Below, one piece after another: positions 46,721 through 56,133 of a stretch of DNA of 64,000 nucleotides (positions are counted from its first letter, which is position 1; every line of letters starts with the position of its first letter). The notes beneath the pieces were generated by a model. The model made no database searches, was not told the DNA's origin, and saw only the letters and a program-made list of their open reading frames with translations. The stretch spans positions 1 to 64,000 of the IMG/VR virus record IMGVR_UViG_3300020034_000010; one strand, written 5' to 3'. The translations under genes were made by a program, and so were the position numbers. The stretch is from a virus.

Positions 46721-48958
46721 ATGGAGGTATGGGAAGAGGACGGTCTGATTCTCCCTCCCGGGGCGACCCCGGGCGTTCTCGATGGGGAGCCGGCGCCGGG
46801 CTCGCGCCGAGAGCAGCAGGCGGTAATCGACAACCGCACCGACTTGCCCGACGAGCTGATCATGGGCGCCGCCCAGACGTACTTGGAGGAGAACAGCGCC
46901 TACAACCTGCGCAACAACATGCCGATGTCGGTCTACAACGACGGCGGCGGCTCGATGATGTCGCGGGCCGAATTTCGATCGCCCTCCTCGATCCCCGACG
47001 AAATCCGCCTCGCGCGCATGTTGGCCGAGAAAGACGACGATATCGCCGCGGTCATCGGCGAGATGATCGGCCTGGCCTTCTCCGACGGCGTGCAGGTCCA
47101 GCACCAGGACGAGCGTACCCAGGCCCTCTTCGAAGGGATCAACGAAGAGATGGATATCGAGGGCGTGCTCGCCAACATGTACCGCGAGTGGCTGATCGCG
47201 GGGCAGGTGAGCACCACGATGCTCTTCACTCGCGAAGAACTCGACTACGAACTCAGCGACAAAGAACGGATGCAGTCGGCCAACGTCGCGGTTCCACGGG
47301 TCGGCGTCCTGGCCTCGGAGCAGATCCGCGTCCTTGGCAACGACATCTTCGGCACGGCTCAACTTGCCTACGAGCCCGAGAGCGAAAAACTCAAGCGCTG
47401 GCTGGAAGAGTACTTCAACCCACGTACGTCGCCGGCGCGCAAAGCCGAACTGGGTAGGAAAGATCGCGTTGCGGCGAACATGTTCATCGGCAAAGTCGCA
47501 GTTAACCCCTTCATCACAGATAACCCGCAGACGACGACGGGTGTGCTCTACCTGCTCAATCCGTTGGTAGTGCAGCGCACGACGATGCCGAAGGGTGCGT
47601 GGACACAGCCGCGGCCGACGATGACGAGGAACTTCCCGCTCCTGGAGGCGAAGCGGCTGCTGAACGTGATGGACTTCGCGCTTCTCCAGGGTGGCAGCAA
47701 CTTCATCGTGGTCGCGAAGAAGGGCACCGACCAGCGGCCGGCGAGAGGCAACGAGGTCGCGAACCTCCGCGAAGTCGTCAAACGCGCTTCCAAAGTCGGC
47801 CTGATCGTCGGGGACCATCGCCTCAGTTTCGAAATCATCACTCCGAAACTGGACGAATTGCTCAACGCGGAGAAGCGCAAACTGCTCGGCCGCAAGATGG
47901 CGATGGGCTTGATGCGAGTCGGGGAGCACGGCAGTGAAGACTCCGGCGCCGAGGGGCAGGTTGCCGAGATCGAAATGTTCTCGCGGGTGATCTCCTGGGA
48001 CCGTGACCGTTTGATCAAGCACCTGGAACGCAACATCTACAAATCCACGGTCAAACGCAATCCGAAAGTGTTGAAAGGCGCGGCGAATATCTGGGTGATG
48101 AAACTCATCCTCCAGGGGACGCAGTACTTCAACGACATGGTGTTGAAAATGCGCGACCGCGGTGACATTTCCCGTCGCTCTACTGTCCAGGCTGCCGGGT
48201 TCGACTACGAGGCTGAGCTGGGGGAGCGCGAGCGCGAGCTTGCTGCCGGCCACGACGAAATCCTCGTTCCGGGCGTTGTGCCCCACACGTCTCCCGATCA
48301 GCCGGGGCAGACGCCCCAGATCAACGACAACGGCGGCGGGCGCCCGGCCGGTGTCAAAAACGGAGACGAACCCGGTCCGCGGCCGAAAAAAACGCTCAAC
48401 AAAGTCGCCGGCGAGACGATCAAAGCCTGGTTCGACGAGGACGCCGATGTCGATCAGGTTGTCCGCATGGGCGAAGAGACCTACAAAGTCCTCGACGCCT
48501 TCCCCGATCGCGTCATCGGCCGGCTCACGGCCAACGACATCGAAGCCCTCAGGCTCAGCGAGGCCGGGCGCATCGGGCCGACGGTATACGTTCCCGTCAA
48601 CCCCGGCTACGAGGTCGCGGAAGCTCGCGCGGTGCGCCTCGAAGATGGGCTCTCCCTGTTGGTCGGCCAGATCCCGGGCGGCGCGATCGTCGCCAAAGCG
48701 ATCGGCTTCCGCGAGCCCAGGTGGACCGCGGAGCAGGCCGAGGAGACTGCGATCAAATGGGGCTTCCTCACCGAGGCACTGCCCGACCTCGACCCACTCG
48801 ATCCCGACGAGGAGACCGCAGCGGCCGACGGTCGAGAGCTGACCTTGAAGATCGAGTTGAACGGCGGTAACGAAGGCGGAGCCCGGATGCTGATCAAAGA
48901 CAAAGACGGTCAGATCATCGGTTCCCAGCTCGCCGTAGATCCGCCGAAAGACGACTGA
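46721..48958 (+). CDS. Portal protein
   Basis: 745 residues, longer than common portals (about 450-550). The body (residues about 75-480) has the portal pattern: RLARMLAEKDDDIAAVIGEMIGLAFSDGV, VLANMYREWLIAGQVSTTMLF, later ERNIYKSTVKRNPKVLKG and FNDMVLKMRDRG. After about 560, a linker and an extra domain (IKAWFDEDADVDQVVRMGEETYK; LTLKIELNG) that standard portals lack. It forms the DNA gate and terminase dock. Confidence 0.85.
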   Translation: MEVWEEDGLILPPGATPGVLDGEPAPGSRREQQAVIDNRTDLPDELIMGAAQTYLEENSAYNLRNNMPMSVYNDGGGSMMSRAEFRSPSSIPDEIRLARMLAEKDDDIAAVIGEMIGLAFSDGVQVQHQDERTQALFEGINEEMDIEGVLANMYREWLIAGQVSTTMLFTREELDYELSDKERMQSANVAVPRVGVLASEQIRVLGNDIFGTAQLAYEPESEKLKRWLEEYFNPRTSPARKAELGRKDRVAANMFIGKVAVNPFITDNPQTTTGVLYLLNPLVVQRTTMPKGAWTQPRPTMTRNFPLLEAKRLLNVMDFALLQGGSNFIVVAKKGTDQRPARGNEVANLREVVKRASKVGLIVGDHRLSFEIITPKLDELLNAEKRKLLGRKMAMGLMRVGEHGSEDSGAEGQVAEIEMFSRVISWDRDRLIKHLERNIYKSTVKRNPKVLKGAANIWVMKLILQGTQYFNDMVLKMRDRGDISRRSTVQAAGFDYEAELGERERELAAGHDEILVPGVVPHTSPDQPGQTPQINDNGGGRPAGVKNGDEPGPRPKKTLNKVAGETIKAWFDEDADVDQVVRMGEETYKVLDAFPDRVIGRLTANDIEALRLSEAGRIGPTVYVPVNPGYEVAEARAVRLEDGLSLLVGQIPGGAIVAKAIGFREPRWTAEQAEETAIKWGFLTEALPDLDPLDPDEETAAADGRELTLKIELNGGNEGGARMLIKDKDGQIIGSQLAVDPPKDD

Positions 48959-49278
48959 TGCTGACCCCCGAGGGGCAGAAACAGCTCGCGCGCCTAATCG
49001 CCGAATGGGTCCGGGGCGGAGCGATCGTCGTGGGCAATGGAACTGAGTCCGCCGAGGCACCGATCGAGAGCATCGAGGTCGTCCAGGTCGAGGGTGATGG
49101 CGTCAGCTATGGCGTTCAGGTCGAAGCGACCTTCGGCGCGACCGCCGCCAACTTCGAGTGGGCGCGTAACGGGGTCAAGCTCGCCGACGGCACCGAAATC
49201 GATGCCGACCAGAAGGACGGAGGCCGCAAGGTCGCCGGCGCCGCTTGGAAGTTGGCGGTTCTGGTCAAGGTGGCCTAG
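48958..49278 (+). CDS. Small structural protein, Ig-like
   Basis: 106 residues, ATG in the portal stop. A helix, then beta strands ESIEVVQVEGDGVSYGVQVEATFG and VAGAAWKLAVLVKV. Start of a run of fibre/Ig-like genes inserted between portal and protease. Confidence 0.65.
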   Translation: MLTPEGQKQLARLIAEWVRGGAIVVGNGTESAEAPIESIEVVQVEGDGVSYGVQVEATFGATAANFEWARNGVKLADGTEIDADQKDGGRKVAGAAWKLAVLVKVA

Positions 49279-49646
49279 TGGCTGTCGAAGTCAACATCGA
49301 CTCGGTTGAAACTGAGGACTCGGTTCCCGCGTCGGCCCCATTCAGAATCAGTGACAAGCCTGGGAAATCGAAACTGACCTACAGCTTCACGGTGACGGCC
49401 GATGGTGTGATCAGGGCTTGGCGCAGCCGCTTCCAGCCGACCGATCGCAACCACGGCAGACTCCTCGCCAGCCGAGGGATGGTGTGTGGATCGGGGGATC
49501 GCTGCGGGTCTCCGGTCGCTCGATCCTTGGTGGCAACTTCTCCTCTCCCAAATAGCGAGGAAATCAACGAGGCCGATATCCATGGCTTCTCGGACGGGGA
49601 TTACCCTGTCGAGGTCTTTGCAATGGAAGAAGGCGCCTGGAACTAA
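49278..49646 (+). CDS. Ig-like structural protein
   Basis: 122 residues from GTG 49278. FRISDKPGKSKLTYSFTVTADGVIRAWRSRF and DIHGFSDGDYPVEVFAMEEGAWN are the strands of a small Ig-like domain as in phage surface proteins. Probably an accessory head or tail appendage. Confidence 0.7.
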   Translation: MAVEVNIDSVETEDSVPASAPFRISDKPGKSKLTYSFTVTADGVIRAWRSRFQPTDRNHGRLLASRGMVCGSGDRCGSPVARSLVATSPLPNSEEINEADIHGFSDGDYPVEVFAMEEGAWN

Positions 49647-49976
49647 ATGCCGTGGGAAGAAGAGACATGGATTGATGACGATGGAACCCTGACGGTCGGT
49701 ACGCCTTTTGATGCCGACCGGATGAACAACATCGAAGTCGGCATTCGTGAAGCTCTGGAAGGAACCGGCGGCGGCGGCTCCGATGTGAACCTAGTGTTCA
49801 CCCAGGGAGTTGCCGCAGAAGTATGGGTCATCAAACACGAACTAGGCAAGATTCCATCTGTGATCACCTTCGACAGCGAAGATAATGAGATAGAGGGTCA
49901 AGTAGTGCCTCTGTCCAATGACGAAATCGAAATCCGCTTCAACGCTGAGGTTTCGGGGAAGGCAGTACTGAACTAA
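49647..49976 (+). CDS. Tail-fibre-type protein
   Basis: 109 residues, ATG directly after the preceding stop. DGTLTVGTPFDADRMNNIEVGIREAL is a fibre-attachment-like start; the rest is the fibre domain HELGKIPSVITFDSEDNEIE...IEIRFNAEVSGKAVLN, shared with the genes at 20468, 20668 and the 49976 C-terminus. Confidence 0.75.
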   Translation: MPWEEETWIDDDGTLTVGTPFDADRMNNIEVGIREALEGTGGGGSDVNLVFTQGVAAEVWVIKHELGKIPSVITFDSEDNEIEGQVVPLSNDEIEIRFNAEVSGKAVLN

Positions 49977-51178
49977 TGGCCGTTAAAGACATCCTCACTC
50001 ATTTCGATTTCAAGAAGTCCAACGAGCTTCGCAACGCGCTGGTCCACAAGCTCGCCGCCGCACCGTCGGAACCTGTCGAGGGACAGATTTATTACGACAC
50101 CGTTCTTCACAAGTTCTTCTACTACAACGGCACCGAATTCGTAGCGAGCGATCTCTCCGCCCTCGAAGCCGGTGACGCGCTCACCAAGACCGGCAACAAA
50201 CTCGATGTCGCCCCTGGAACCAACCTGGAGATCAGCTCCGACACGATCCGCATTGCCGCGACCGCGGCCGGCTCCGGGCTCGGAGGGGGCGCGGCCGAAG
50301 CCCTGAAAGTCAACGTCGGCACCGGCATCGAGATCAGCTCTGATGCAGTTCGTATCGCGGCGACAGCGGCGGGCGCCGGCATCGGGGGAGGCGGCGGCTC
50401 AGCACTGTCGATCGCTGCCGGGACCGGGATCACGATCGAAACCGACGGGGTGGCTGTTGACACCACGGTCATTGCGACCAGGGAATTCGCAGAAGCCCTG
50501 ATCAACGGGACCGACAACAAGGCGTCGGTGCGCGCGGCGACCACGGCCAATATCACGATCGCTACTGCCCTGAACAATGCTGACGTGCTGGACGGGGTGA
50601 CCCTGGCCACCGGCGATCGGGTCCTGGTCAAGAACCAGACCACCAAAAAAGAAAACGGGATCTACATCGTCGGTGCTTCCCCAGCCCGGGCCACTGACGC
50701 CGATATCAGCGCTGAGGTTACGTCTGGTCTCTACGTCTTCGTTTCGGAGGGGACGGTCAACGCGAGCAGCGGCTGGCAGCTCTTTACCAAAGACCCGATC
50801 ACCCTTGGCACTACCGAACTCGTCTTCGAACAGGTCTCGGGAGCAGGGCAGATCACCGCTGGAGCTGGGCTCACGAAGACGGGGAACGTCCTCGATGTTG
50901 GTGAAGGCGCGGGCATCAAAGTCGAAGCCGACAAAATCGTGCTGGACACCGCGGTCGCTGTCAGGAAGTTCGCAGGGCTGATCGGCACCGGTGCCGCAAC
51001 CGAAATCGAAGTCGAACACAAACTCGGGACCGAAGACGTGACGGTTCAGGTCTGGCAGGCCGGCGGCGAAAAGCTCCAAGTGGACTGTGGCGTACAGAAA
51101 ATCTCCACCGAAAAAATCAAACTGCTGTTCAACGTTGCCCCGACCTCAAACCAGTACCGGGTCGTCGTTCACGGCTAA
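49976..51178 (+). CDS. Tail fibre with glycine-rich repeats
   Basis: 400 residues. N-terminal ILTHFDFKKSNELRNALVHKLAAAPSEPVEGQIYYD (fibre repeat), then several copies of 'GtGieIssD.vrIAaTAA.aG.GGG', a central ADVLDGVTLATGDRVLVKNQTTKKENGIYIV domain typical of fibre proteins, and a C-terminal EVEHKLGTEDVTVQVWQAGGEK domain. Low-complexity Gly/Ala parts suggest a flexible shaft. Confidence 0.8.
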   Translation: MAVKDILTHFDFKKSNELRNALVHKLAAAPSEPVEGQIYYDTVLHKFFYYNGTEFVASDLSALEAGDALTKTGNKLDVAPGTNLEISSDTIRIAATAAGSGLGGGAAEALKVNVGTGIEISSDAVRIAATAAGAGIGGGGGSALSIAAGTGITIETDGVAVDTTVIATREFAEALINGTDNKASVRAATTANITIATALNNADVLDGVTLATGDRVLVKNQTTKKENGIYIVGASPARATDADISAEVTSGLYVFVSEGTVNASSGWQLFTKDPITLGTTELVFEQVSGAGQITAGAGLTKTGNVLDVGEGAGIKVEADKIVLDTAVAVRKFAGLIGTGAATEIEVEHKLGTEDVTVQVWQAGGEKLQVDCGVQKISTEKIKLLFNVAPTSNQYRVVVHG

Positions 51179-52470
51179 TGGAGCAACTCGGTAAGTTCAT
51201 ATCGCCTCACTCGGAAGGCAAACCGAGCAGCCCGGTCGAAGGCCAGCAGCACTTCGACGTTCTTAGGAACGAACTCTACTTATGGGATGGAACCGAATGG
51301 GTCGCGCTTGGCGATAAGAATGCTGTGCTCGACTCGTCTGCCTTTTCGACGGAAAGCAAAAGCAGCTTCGGATGGACCCACACGTTCAACGATTACGTTA
51401 CGGGGCTACTAGTTCTGATCGTCCAGACGGGCTCCACTTCTAACTTAATTAGTTCGGTCAAATACAGCGGGGTCGAACTATCGCTGATCGGCGAAGTCAA
51501 AGACACGACTGAGGGCGGCGCTGTGTGGGCGTATTGGACCTCGACGCTCACGGGGGGGTTCACTGGGAGCGGCAATAAAGTCTCCGTAGTCGTCGCGGAC
51601 GCAACCGCGAAGATTGGTGCCTCCTATGGGTTTAGCGGCGCAGAGGATCTAGTCGCCCAGATCCAGACTGCTACAAGCGCGAGTAGTAAAGAAATCGAAT
51701 TCGAAACTCCGGCCAGGACGGGAATCGAAGTGGCTATGGTTGGGGCTGCCCATACTGGACTGGAAACTCCCACCGTCACCCCTAACGAACGAACTACCAC
51801 TGACAAAACACAGGACTTCGGAACGGCAGGTGCGATCTTCGGGCACCTGACGCATTCCAGGCGGTGGACTGGCGGTGTCGGTGTTGGGTGGACCGCTTCA
51901 ATCGCCGATGACTTCGGGCTCATGAACGTCGTGGTGCGCCGTCGTCTGATCTCCGGGCCGGGCACGGCCTTCCCCTCGACCCCTGCGATCGGCGACAGTT
52001 TCACCTTCATCGCGAGTTCCTCCAAGAATGTCTACTGGCAGTTCGTCTACGACGGGCTCGGCACAAATCCCTGGAAGAAGGTCGGTGGGCCACCGCTCAA
52101 ATCCTGCGACGTTGGCGGGGAACGCTCGTCGGGGACCGCCGGCTCCATCCTCACCACCGGGTCGCCGGTCATCGAAGTCCCGGTGTCGGGTGAATACACC
52201 GGGCGCTATGGGTGCTCGTGGACGCAGCTCGCGACCGCGGGGGCGACCCAGGCCGACTCTCGCCTCTTCATCAACGCCTCCCAGAAAGAGATTTACTCGC
52301 TCGTCGGCACTCAACAGTTCGAGGGTGACCCGATGGACCACGGTTGGAACCAGCCCTACGCGATCACCAAAGGCCAGGCGGTGCAGACCCGCTACTCCTC
52401 CAACAACGCGCGGGCCTACACCTTCCACGATCTCTTTATCGAGGTCGATCCGATCTGCGTTGCAGGGTAA
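51178..52470 (+). CDS. Tail fibre or receptor-binding protein
   Basis: 430 residues. Begins like the previous fibre (EGKPSSPVEGQQHFDVLRNELYLWDGTEW), then a beta-rich middle (FGWTHTFNDYVTGLLVLIVQTGS) and a C-terminal jelly-roll-like part (GEYTGRYGCSWTQLATAGATQADSRLF in pieces). Likely the host-contact fibre. Codon use is a little AT-richer in the middle, consistent with exchange of the receptor part. Confidence 0.75.
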   Translation: MEQLGKFISPHSEGKPSSPVEGQQHFDVLRNELYLWDGTEWVALGDKNAVLDSSAFSTESKSSFGWTHTFNDYVTGLLVLIVQTGSTSNLISSVKYSGVELSLIGEVKDTTEGGAVWAYWTSTLTGGFTGSGNKVSVVVADATAKIGASYGFSGAEDLVAQIQTATSASSKEIEFETPARTGIEVAMVGAAHTGLETPTVTPNERTTTDKTQDFGTAGAIFGHLTHSRRWTGGVGVGWTASIADDFGLMNVVVRRRLISGPGTAFPSTPAIGDSFTFIASSSKNVYWQFVYDGLGTNPWKKVGGPPLKSCDVGGERSSGTAGSILTTGSPVIEVPVSGEYTGRYGCSWTQLATAGATQADSRLFINASQKEIYSLVGTQQFEGDPMDHGWNQPYAITKGQAVQTRYSSNNARAYTFHDLFIEVDPICVAG

Positions 52471-53153
52471 TGCCCTCCGGCTTCGTAGTCACCCTCGACC
52501 GGACGGCGCCACCATTCGCCGTCGAGATCATCTCCGTCGGCCCTGACCCGACCCTGATCACGCTGAAGCTGGTCTCCGACGCCGAAGCCTTCGAGTTCCG
52601 GCTCTGGGGCGCGATCGACACCGGCGACCCGGCCAACGCCGGCTATGGCATCGACGAATCGGCCGAATGGCTGCCCTTCGACGAAGAAATCCAGGTCCGC
52701 ATCCCAGACCCGGACTCGGCCGAAACCCGGCTCAGCCTCCAGGTGCGCGACGACGTATGGAACGCCTCGCCCATCGAAGTCGTCGTCTTCGGGGAACCGG
52801 AAGCCCCGACACCGCAACCGACTCCAGCCCGGCCGGGTGGAGCTGGCCACGTCGAGCCCCCTCGCCGGACGCCGGCGCCGCGGGGCAGGAAGCTCTCACG
52901 GGAAGAGACGATCGTCGTGTCGAGTACAGCCACGGTCGAAGTCGTCGTCGAGCGGGAGACGGAGATCAGTTTGGCGTTGTCGGCTGCCATCGAAGCTCGC
53001 GGGACCTCTTCTTCACTGCTGCGGTTGTCCTCTGTGTCTCGAAGCGCAGCCGAGATCAGCATCGTTTCCGATTTGGAAACAGTCAGCCTTTACGACACCA
53101 CCCGTGGGCTTGACCCCGTGGAGGAAGAAGCTCTCGTAGCCGTCCTGCTGTGA
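52470..53153 (+). CDS. Ig-like/fibronectin-like structural protein
   Basis: 227 residues from ATG 52470. First 110 residues form an Ig-like domain (LDRTAPPFAVEIISVG, EFRLWGAIDTGD, ETRLSLQVRDDVWN). A Pro-rich linker follows, then a Ser/Thr/Glu-rich tail. Typical of appendage proteins that bind surfaces weakly. Confidence 0.75.
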   Translation: MPSGFVVTLDRTAPPFAVEIISVGPDPTLITLKLVSDAEAFEFRLWGAIDTGDPANAGYGIDESAEWLPFDEEIQVRIPDPDSAETRLSLQVRDDVWNASPIEVVVFGEPEAPTPQPTPARPGGAGHVEPPRRTPAPRGRKLSREETIVVSSTATVEVVVERETEISLALSAAIEARGTSSSLLRLSSVSRSAAEISIVSDLETVSLYDTTRGLDPVEEEALVAVLL

Positions 53154-53171
53154 GATCGCGTCTTCCCTGAC

Positions 53172-53181
53172 TCGTAGATTA
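53172..53181 (+). promoter_or_regulatory. TCGTAGATTA box 5
   Basis: TAGATT (53175-53180) 13 nt before ATG 53194, with AAGGAG between. Heads the capsid operon. Confidence 0.6.
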
Positions 53182-53193
53182 AGGAGCAGCGAA

Positions 53194-54552
53194 ATGCCTG
53201 AGATGACCAAGAAGACCGTCTTCGAGCGCGGGGACAAGGTGTACATCGTTTCCCCGGTGGCTCCGTTCACTCCCGACGCCGCCGGCATCGAGGAGTTCGC
53301 CTTCGCCAAGGAGCTGATGGCCCAGGCGCCGAACCAGGCGATCAAGTGGCTGAAAGGCGAGTACGTCGAGGCCGACAAGCCCAACAAAAACGGGCAGATA
53401 TGGACCGAAGGCGAGGTCGCGATCAAGTCGATCACCGCCCAGTTCATGCCGGTGACAGTCATGCACGATCGCCGTACCGCGGTCGGGCTCATCGCCGACA
53501 CCCGCCTTCTGGTCCCTGACAAGGATGGCGTCCCGCGGGCGAAGGTGGACAACACCCTCGCGATCTGGGAGCACCGCTTCCCGGAGATCGCAGAGGAGAT
53601 CGACCACAACTACCAGGCCGGCACTCTCATGCAGTCGATGGAGTGCCACAGCCCCTCGTACTCATGTGCAGAGTGCGGTCAAATGTTCCACAAGCTGCCG
53701 GATGCGGCCGAGCGTAAGAACTGGTGTCACCACCTGCAAGAGGGAGCAGGTCATGGCGCTCGTATATTAAACGGTGTCGTCTTCACGGGAACCGGATTGA
53801 TATTCGGAACTCGGGGCACAGAGGGGGCCAATCCCAACGGCCATCTCGATGTCTTTCAGGATGAGGTAGCCGAGTTTCACGAGCAGGCCCACAAGAACGC
53901 GGGCCGTACACCTAAGAAGAGCCGACAAAAAACACGAAGGAGAAAGACTTCAATGGGCGAGATCGACATCAGTGGTGAGGAGTACGCGGAGCTGAAGGGC
54001 CGTCCGAGTAAGGACGAGCTGGCTGCCGCGGAGAAACGCGCCACTGAGGCCGAGTCCACGGTCAACGACCTGAAGCCCAAGGTCGAGGCCGCTGAGACCG
54101 CCCAGAAAAAGGCGGAGGACGAGAAAGCCGAGTCCGACAAAAAGCTGAAAGAGCTGGAGGAGGAGAAGGCCCAGGTGACCCTCCGCGACGAGCGCTTCGG
54201 CAAGCTCGGCACCGGCTTCGTCGCCAAGCTCGGCGACACGACCAAGGAGAACCTGCGCAACGACGCCGGCAAGATGGAGGACGCCGACTGGGACAAGCGC
54301 CTCTCCGAAGTCGAGGAGATGGCGGGCGTCAAGCGCGATGTCAAGCTGGACGCCAAAAAAGGCGGCAAGAAACCGGCCGAGAAGGACGAGTCGGCCGGGG
54401 CGACCGAGGAGGAGGCCGAGTTCACCATCGAGGAGCTGGCCGCGTCTTCGGCAGGCGGAGGCGACGAGGAGAACGCCGCGCCGACCGTCAACCAGCGCCA
54501 AAGCGTTGCAAGGGGCCTTCTGGGCTCGAAAAAAACGGAGAAGTCCGAGTAG
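53194..54552 (+). CDS. Prohead protease-scaffold fusion
   Basis: 452 residues. Residues about 1-235 look like a capsid maturation protease: FMPVTVMHDRRTAVGLIADTRL (candidate catalytic His in VMHD), WEHRFPEIAEEIDHNY, LMQSMECHSPSYSCAECGQ with a candidate Ser. After a basic linker (KKSRQKTRRRK) the rest is a charged coiled-coil scaffold (EKRATEAESTVNDLKPKVEAAE). Cys pairs at SCAECG and WCHH may hold zinc. It precedes decoration and capsid genes in the usual order. Confidence 0.8.
   Translation: MPEMTKKTVFERGDKVYIVSPVAPFTPDAAGIEEFAFAKELMAQAPNQAIKWLKGEYVEADKPNKNGQIWTEGEVAIKSITAQFMPVTVMHDRRTAVGLIADTRLLVPDKDGVPRAKVDNTLAIWEHRFPEIAEEIDHNYQAGTLMQSMECHSPSYSCAECGQMFHKLPDAAERKNWCHHLQEGAGHGARILNGVVFTGTGLIFGTRGTEGANPNGHLDVFQDEVAEFHEQAHKNAGRTPKKSRQKTRRRKTSMGEIDISGEEYAELKGRPSKDELAAAEKRATEAESTVNDLKPKVEAAETAQKKAEDEKAESDKKLKELEEEKAQVTLRDERFGKLGTGFVAKLGDTTKENLRNDAGKMEDADWDKRLSEVEEMAGVKRDVKLDAKKGGKKPAEKDESAGATEEEAEFTIEELAASSAGGGDEENAAPTVNQRQSVARGLLGSKKTEKSE
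53760..53769 (+). promoter_or_regulatory. TCGTATATTA box 6 inside the protease gene
   Basis: TATATT (53763-53768) lies within the coding sequence (codons of ARIL) about 180 nt upstream of the internal scaffold start at 53953. It may give a separate scaffold transcript. Confidence 0.5.
53953..54552 (+). CDS. Nested scaffolding protein (internal start)
   Basis: ATG 53953 is in frame with the protease and is preceded by GAAGGAG at about 10 nt, a better ribosome site than most starts here. It would give a 199-residue protein: MGEIDISGEEYAELKG, a long coiled coil (about 20-85), then an acidic Gly/Ser tail. This is the lambda C/Nu3 arrangement. Independent production is inferred from the ribosome site and box 6. 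Confidence 0.65.
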   Translation: MGEIDISGEEYAELKGRPSKDELAAAEKRATEAESTVNDLKPKVEAAETAQKKAEDEKAESDKKLKELEEEKAQVTLRDERFGKLGTGFVAKLGDTTKENLRNDAGKMEDADWDKRLSEVEEMAGVKRDVKLDAKKGGKKPAEKDESAGATEEEAEFTIEELAASSAGGGDEENAAPTVNQRQSVARGLLGSKKTEKSE

Positions 54553-54588
54553 AGCCGGCTTCCGCTCAACCAAGGAGAACCCACTGCA

Positions 54589-55167
54589 ATGAACGCCTTC
54601 TTCGACGAAACCGACGGCTCGCACGTCCTCTCGGGGGTTAAAAACCTCCCGAACGCCCAGGTCGTGCATCCCGGTGAGCGCTGGACCGACCGCAAAGCGT
54701 CGGGCGCGATCACTCCGGGGGAACCCGTCGTGCCACTCGCCTCCGGCACTTCGCCGACCGGCACTCTGGTCATGCGTCCCGTCAAAAACGGTGACCTGAC
54801 CCAGCAGCTCGCGCTCGCGACTCGGGTGATCGACATCCCCGATCCGAACACGGGTCCGACCTCGCTCGGCCCCAACGAAGTGCGCAACCAGGACATTCCG
54901 CACATGGAATGGCTGATGGCTCACTACAGCGGGGTCTTCGTCCTGACTCTGGTCACGCCGGACACCTACGCCCCCGGCGAACTGATCGGGTGGGACCTGA
55001 ACGGCGCCCGGCCTGCCGGCAAGGCGACCACGCACGAAGGGGCCTGGTCCAAGAACGCCAACGCGGACATCAAAGCCGTGTTCGAAGTTCAGGACTGGGA
55101 GGAGATCAACTCCTCAACCCACGAGGGCATCCTCACCGTCAAGTTCGTCGGCCGGAGCCAGTTCTAA
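54589..55167 (+). CDS. Head decoration protein
   Basis: 192 residues between scaffold and capsid genes. DGSHVLSGVKNLPNAQVVHPGERW, KASGAITPGEPVVPLASG, then beta strands. Position, size and Gly/Pro-rich beta pattern fit capsid cement proteins. No similarity search was possible. Confidence 0.65.
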   Translation: MNAFFDETDGSHVLSGVKNLPNAQVVHPGERWTDRKASGAITPGEPVVPLASGTSPTGTLVMRPVKNGDLTQQLALATRVIDIPDPNTGPTSLGPNEVRNQDIPHMEWLMAHYSGVFVLTLVTPDTYAPGELIGWDLNGARPAGKATTHEGAWSKNANADIKAVFEVQDWEEINSSTHEGILTVKFVGRSQF

Positions 55168-55197
55168 ACCCACTACGGAATCGGGAGCAGCCACACC

Positions 55198-56133
55198 ATG
55201 GATAACGGAATTTTCAAAGTTCTGGCCCGAATCCAGGGCGAGGAGGACGCGGCGGCAAAAGCGGACCTGATGGAGCAGAGCAATCAGCTTCTGGGCGAGC
55301 ACTTCAAACGCAACCCGTTCGACCTTCAGGAGCTGGCCTACGACATCGTGGGGCTCCTCTGGCAGGACGTGATGAAAGAAGACATCACGTCGAAAATCAT
55401 CGAGGTCAAGAACATCGGCCTCGGCGAGATCGATTACGTCGAAGAGGACCTCCGCGGGGGCCGTGCCTACTGGCAGGGCAAAGGCGGTCAGATCCTCAGC
55501 TCGATCATCCGCCAGGAGCGCAGCTTCATGCCCCGCGAGGAGATGGTTGCGGCGATCGACCTCCACCAGGACGAGATCACCACCAACTTCTGGGGCACGT
55601 TCGAGAAGCTCCGGGCTCAGTACGAAGAGAAGCTGCGTCAGCTCCCGCCGACCCAGCTCGTCGAGCTGATCAAAGCCGCCATCACCGGCGGGTCCTTCTT
55701 CGGCGAATTCGCCGTCTCGTCGCTGACCGCGGCGCAGATCGATTCCGTCGTCGATCCGGTGGCCGCTCGCTCCAAGGGGGGTGTCACGATCATCGGTACG
55801 GAAATCGCGACCCGCCTCCTGGCGCCGATCGGACTCCAGTTCGGCCCGAACCTCCAGGAACAGATTTTCAACACCGGTCAGATCGGGGTCTACAAAGGCC
55901 GCGCGGTCGTCCAGGTCGAGAACTTCGAAGACTTCAACGGGCGGTTCGTGCTCCCGAACGACGAGTTGTGGATCGTCGGGAACAACGCCGGCCGTCTGAC
56001 CTACTACGGAGATCAGAAGACCCAGATCCTCCCGCGCGAGGCTTTCTACCAGCGCTGGGAATCGGCCCGGGACGCCGGCATGCTCCTCTACGGAGCGGCC
56101 AAAGGCCGGATCGGTCGGATCAGCTTCAAATAG
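55198..56133 (+). CDS. Major capsid protein (HK97-like fold)
   Basis: 311 residues, ATG after GGGAGCAGCC. Spine-helix region QDEITTNFWGTFEKLRAQYEEKLRQLPP in pieces, P/A-domain strands GGVTIIGTEIATRLLAPIGLQFG, and C-terminal LPNDELWIVGNNAGRLTYYGDQK. N-terminal helices 1-50 may be trimmed by the protease. Order scaffold, decoration, capsid is standard. Confidence 0.85.
   Translation: MDNGIFKVLARIQGEEDAAAKADLMEQSNQLLGEHFKRNPFDLQELAYDIVGLLWQDVMKEDITSKIIEVKNIGLGEIDYVEEDLRGGRAYWQGKGGQILSSIIRQERSFMPREEMVAAIDLHQDEITTNFWGTFEKLRAQYEEKLRQLPPTQLVELIKAAITGGSFFGEFAVSSLTAAQIDSVVDPVAARSKGGVTIIGTEIATRLLAPIGLQFGPNLQEQIFNTGQIGVYKGRAVVQVENFEDFNGRFVLPNDELWIVGNNAGRLTYYGDQKTQILPREAFYQRWESARDAGMLLYGAAKGRIGRISFK

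Noticed and set aside
46715-49060. 781-codon open frame on the minus strand
   Set aside because: Exact antisense of the portal gene; the product is His/Asp/Arg-rich without domains. A GC-bias shadow.
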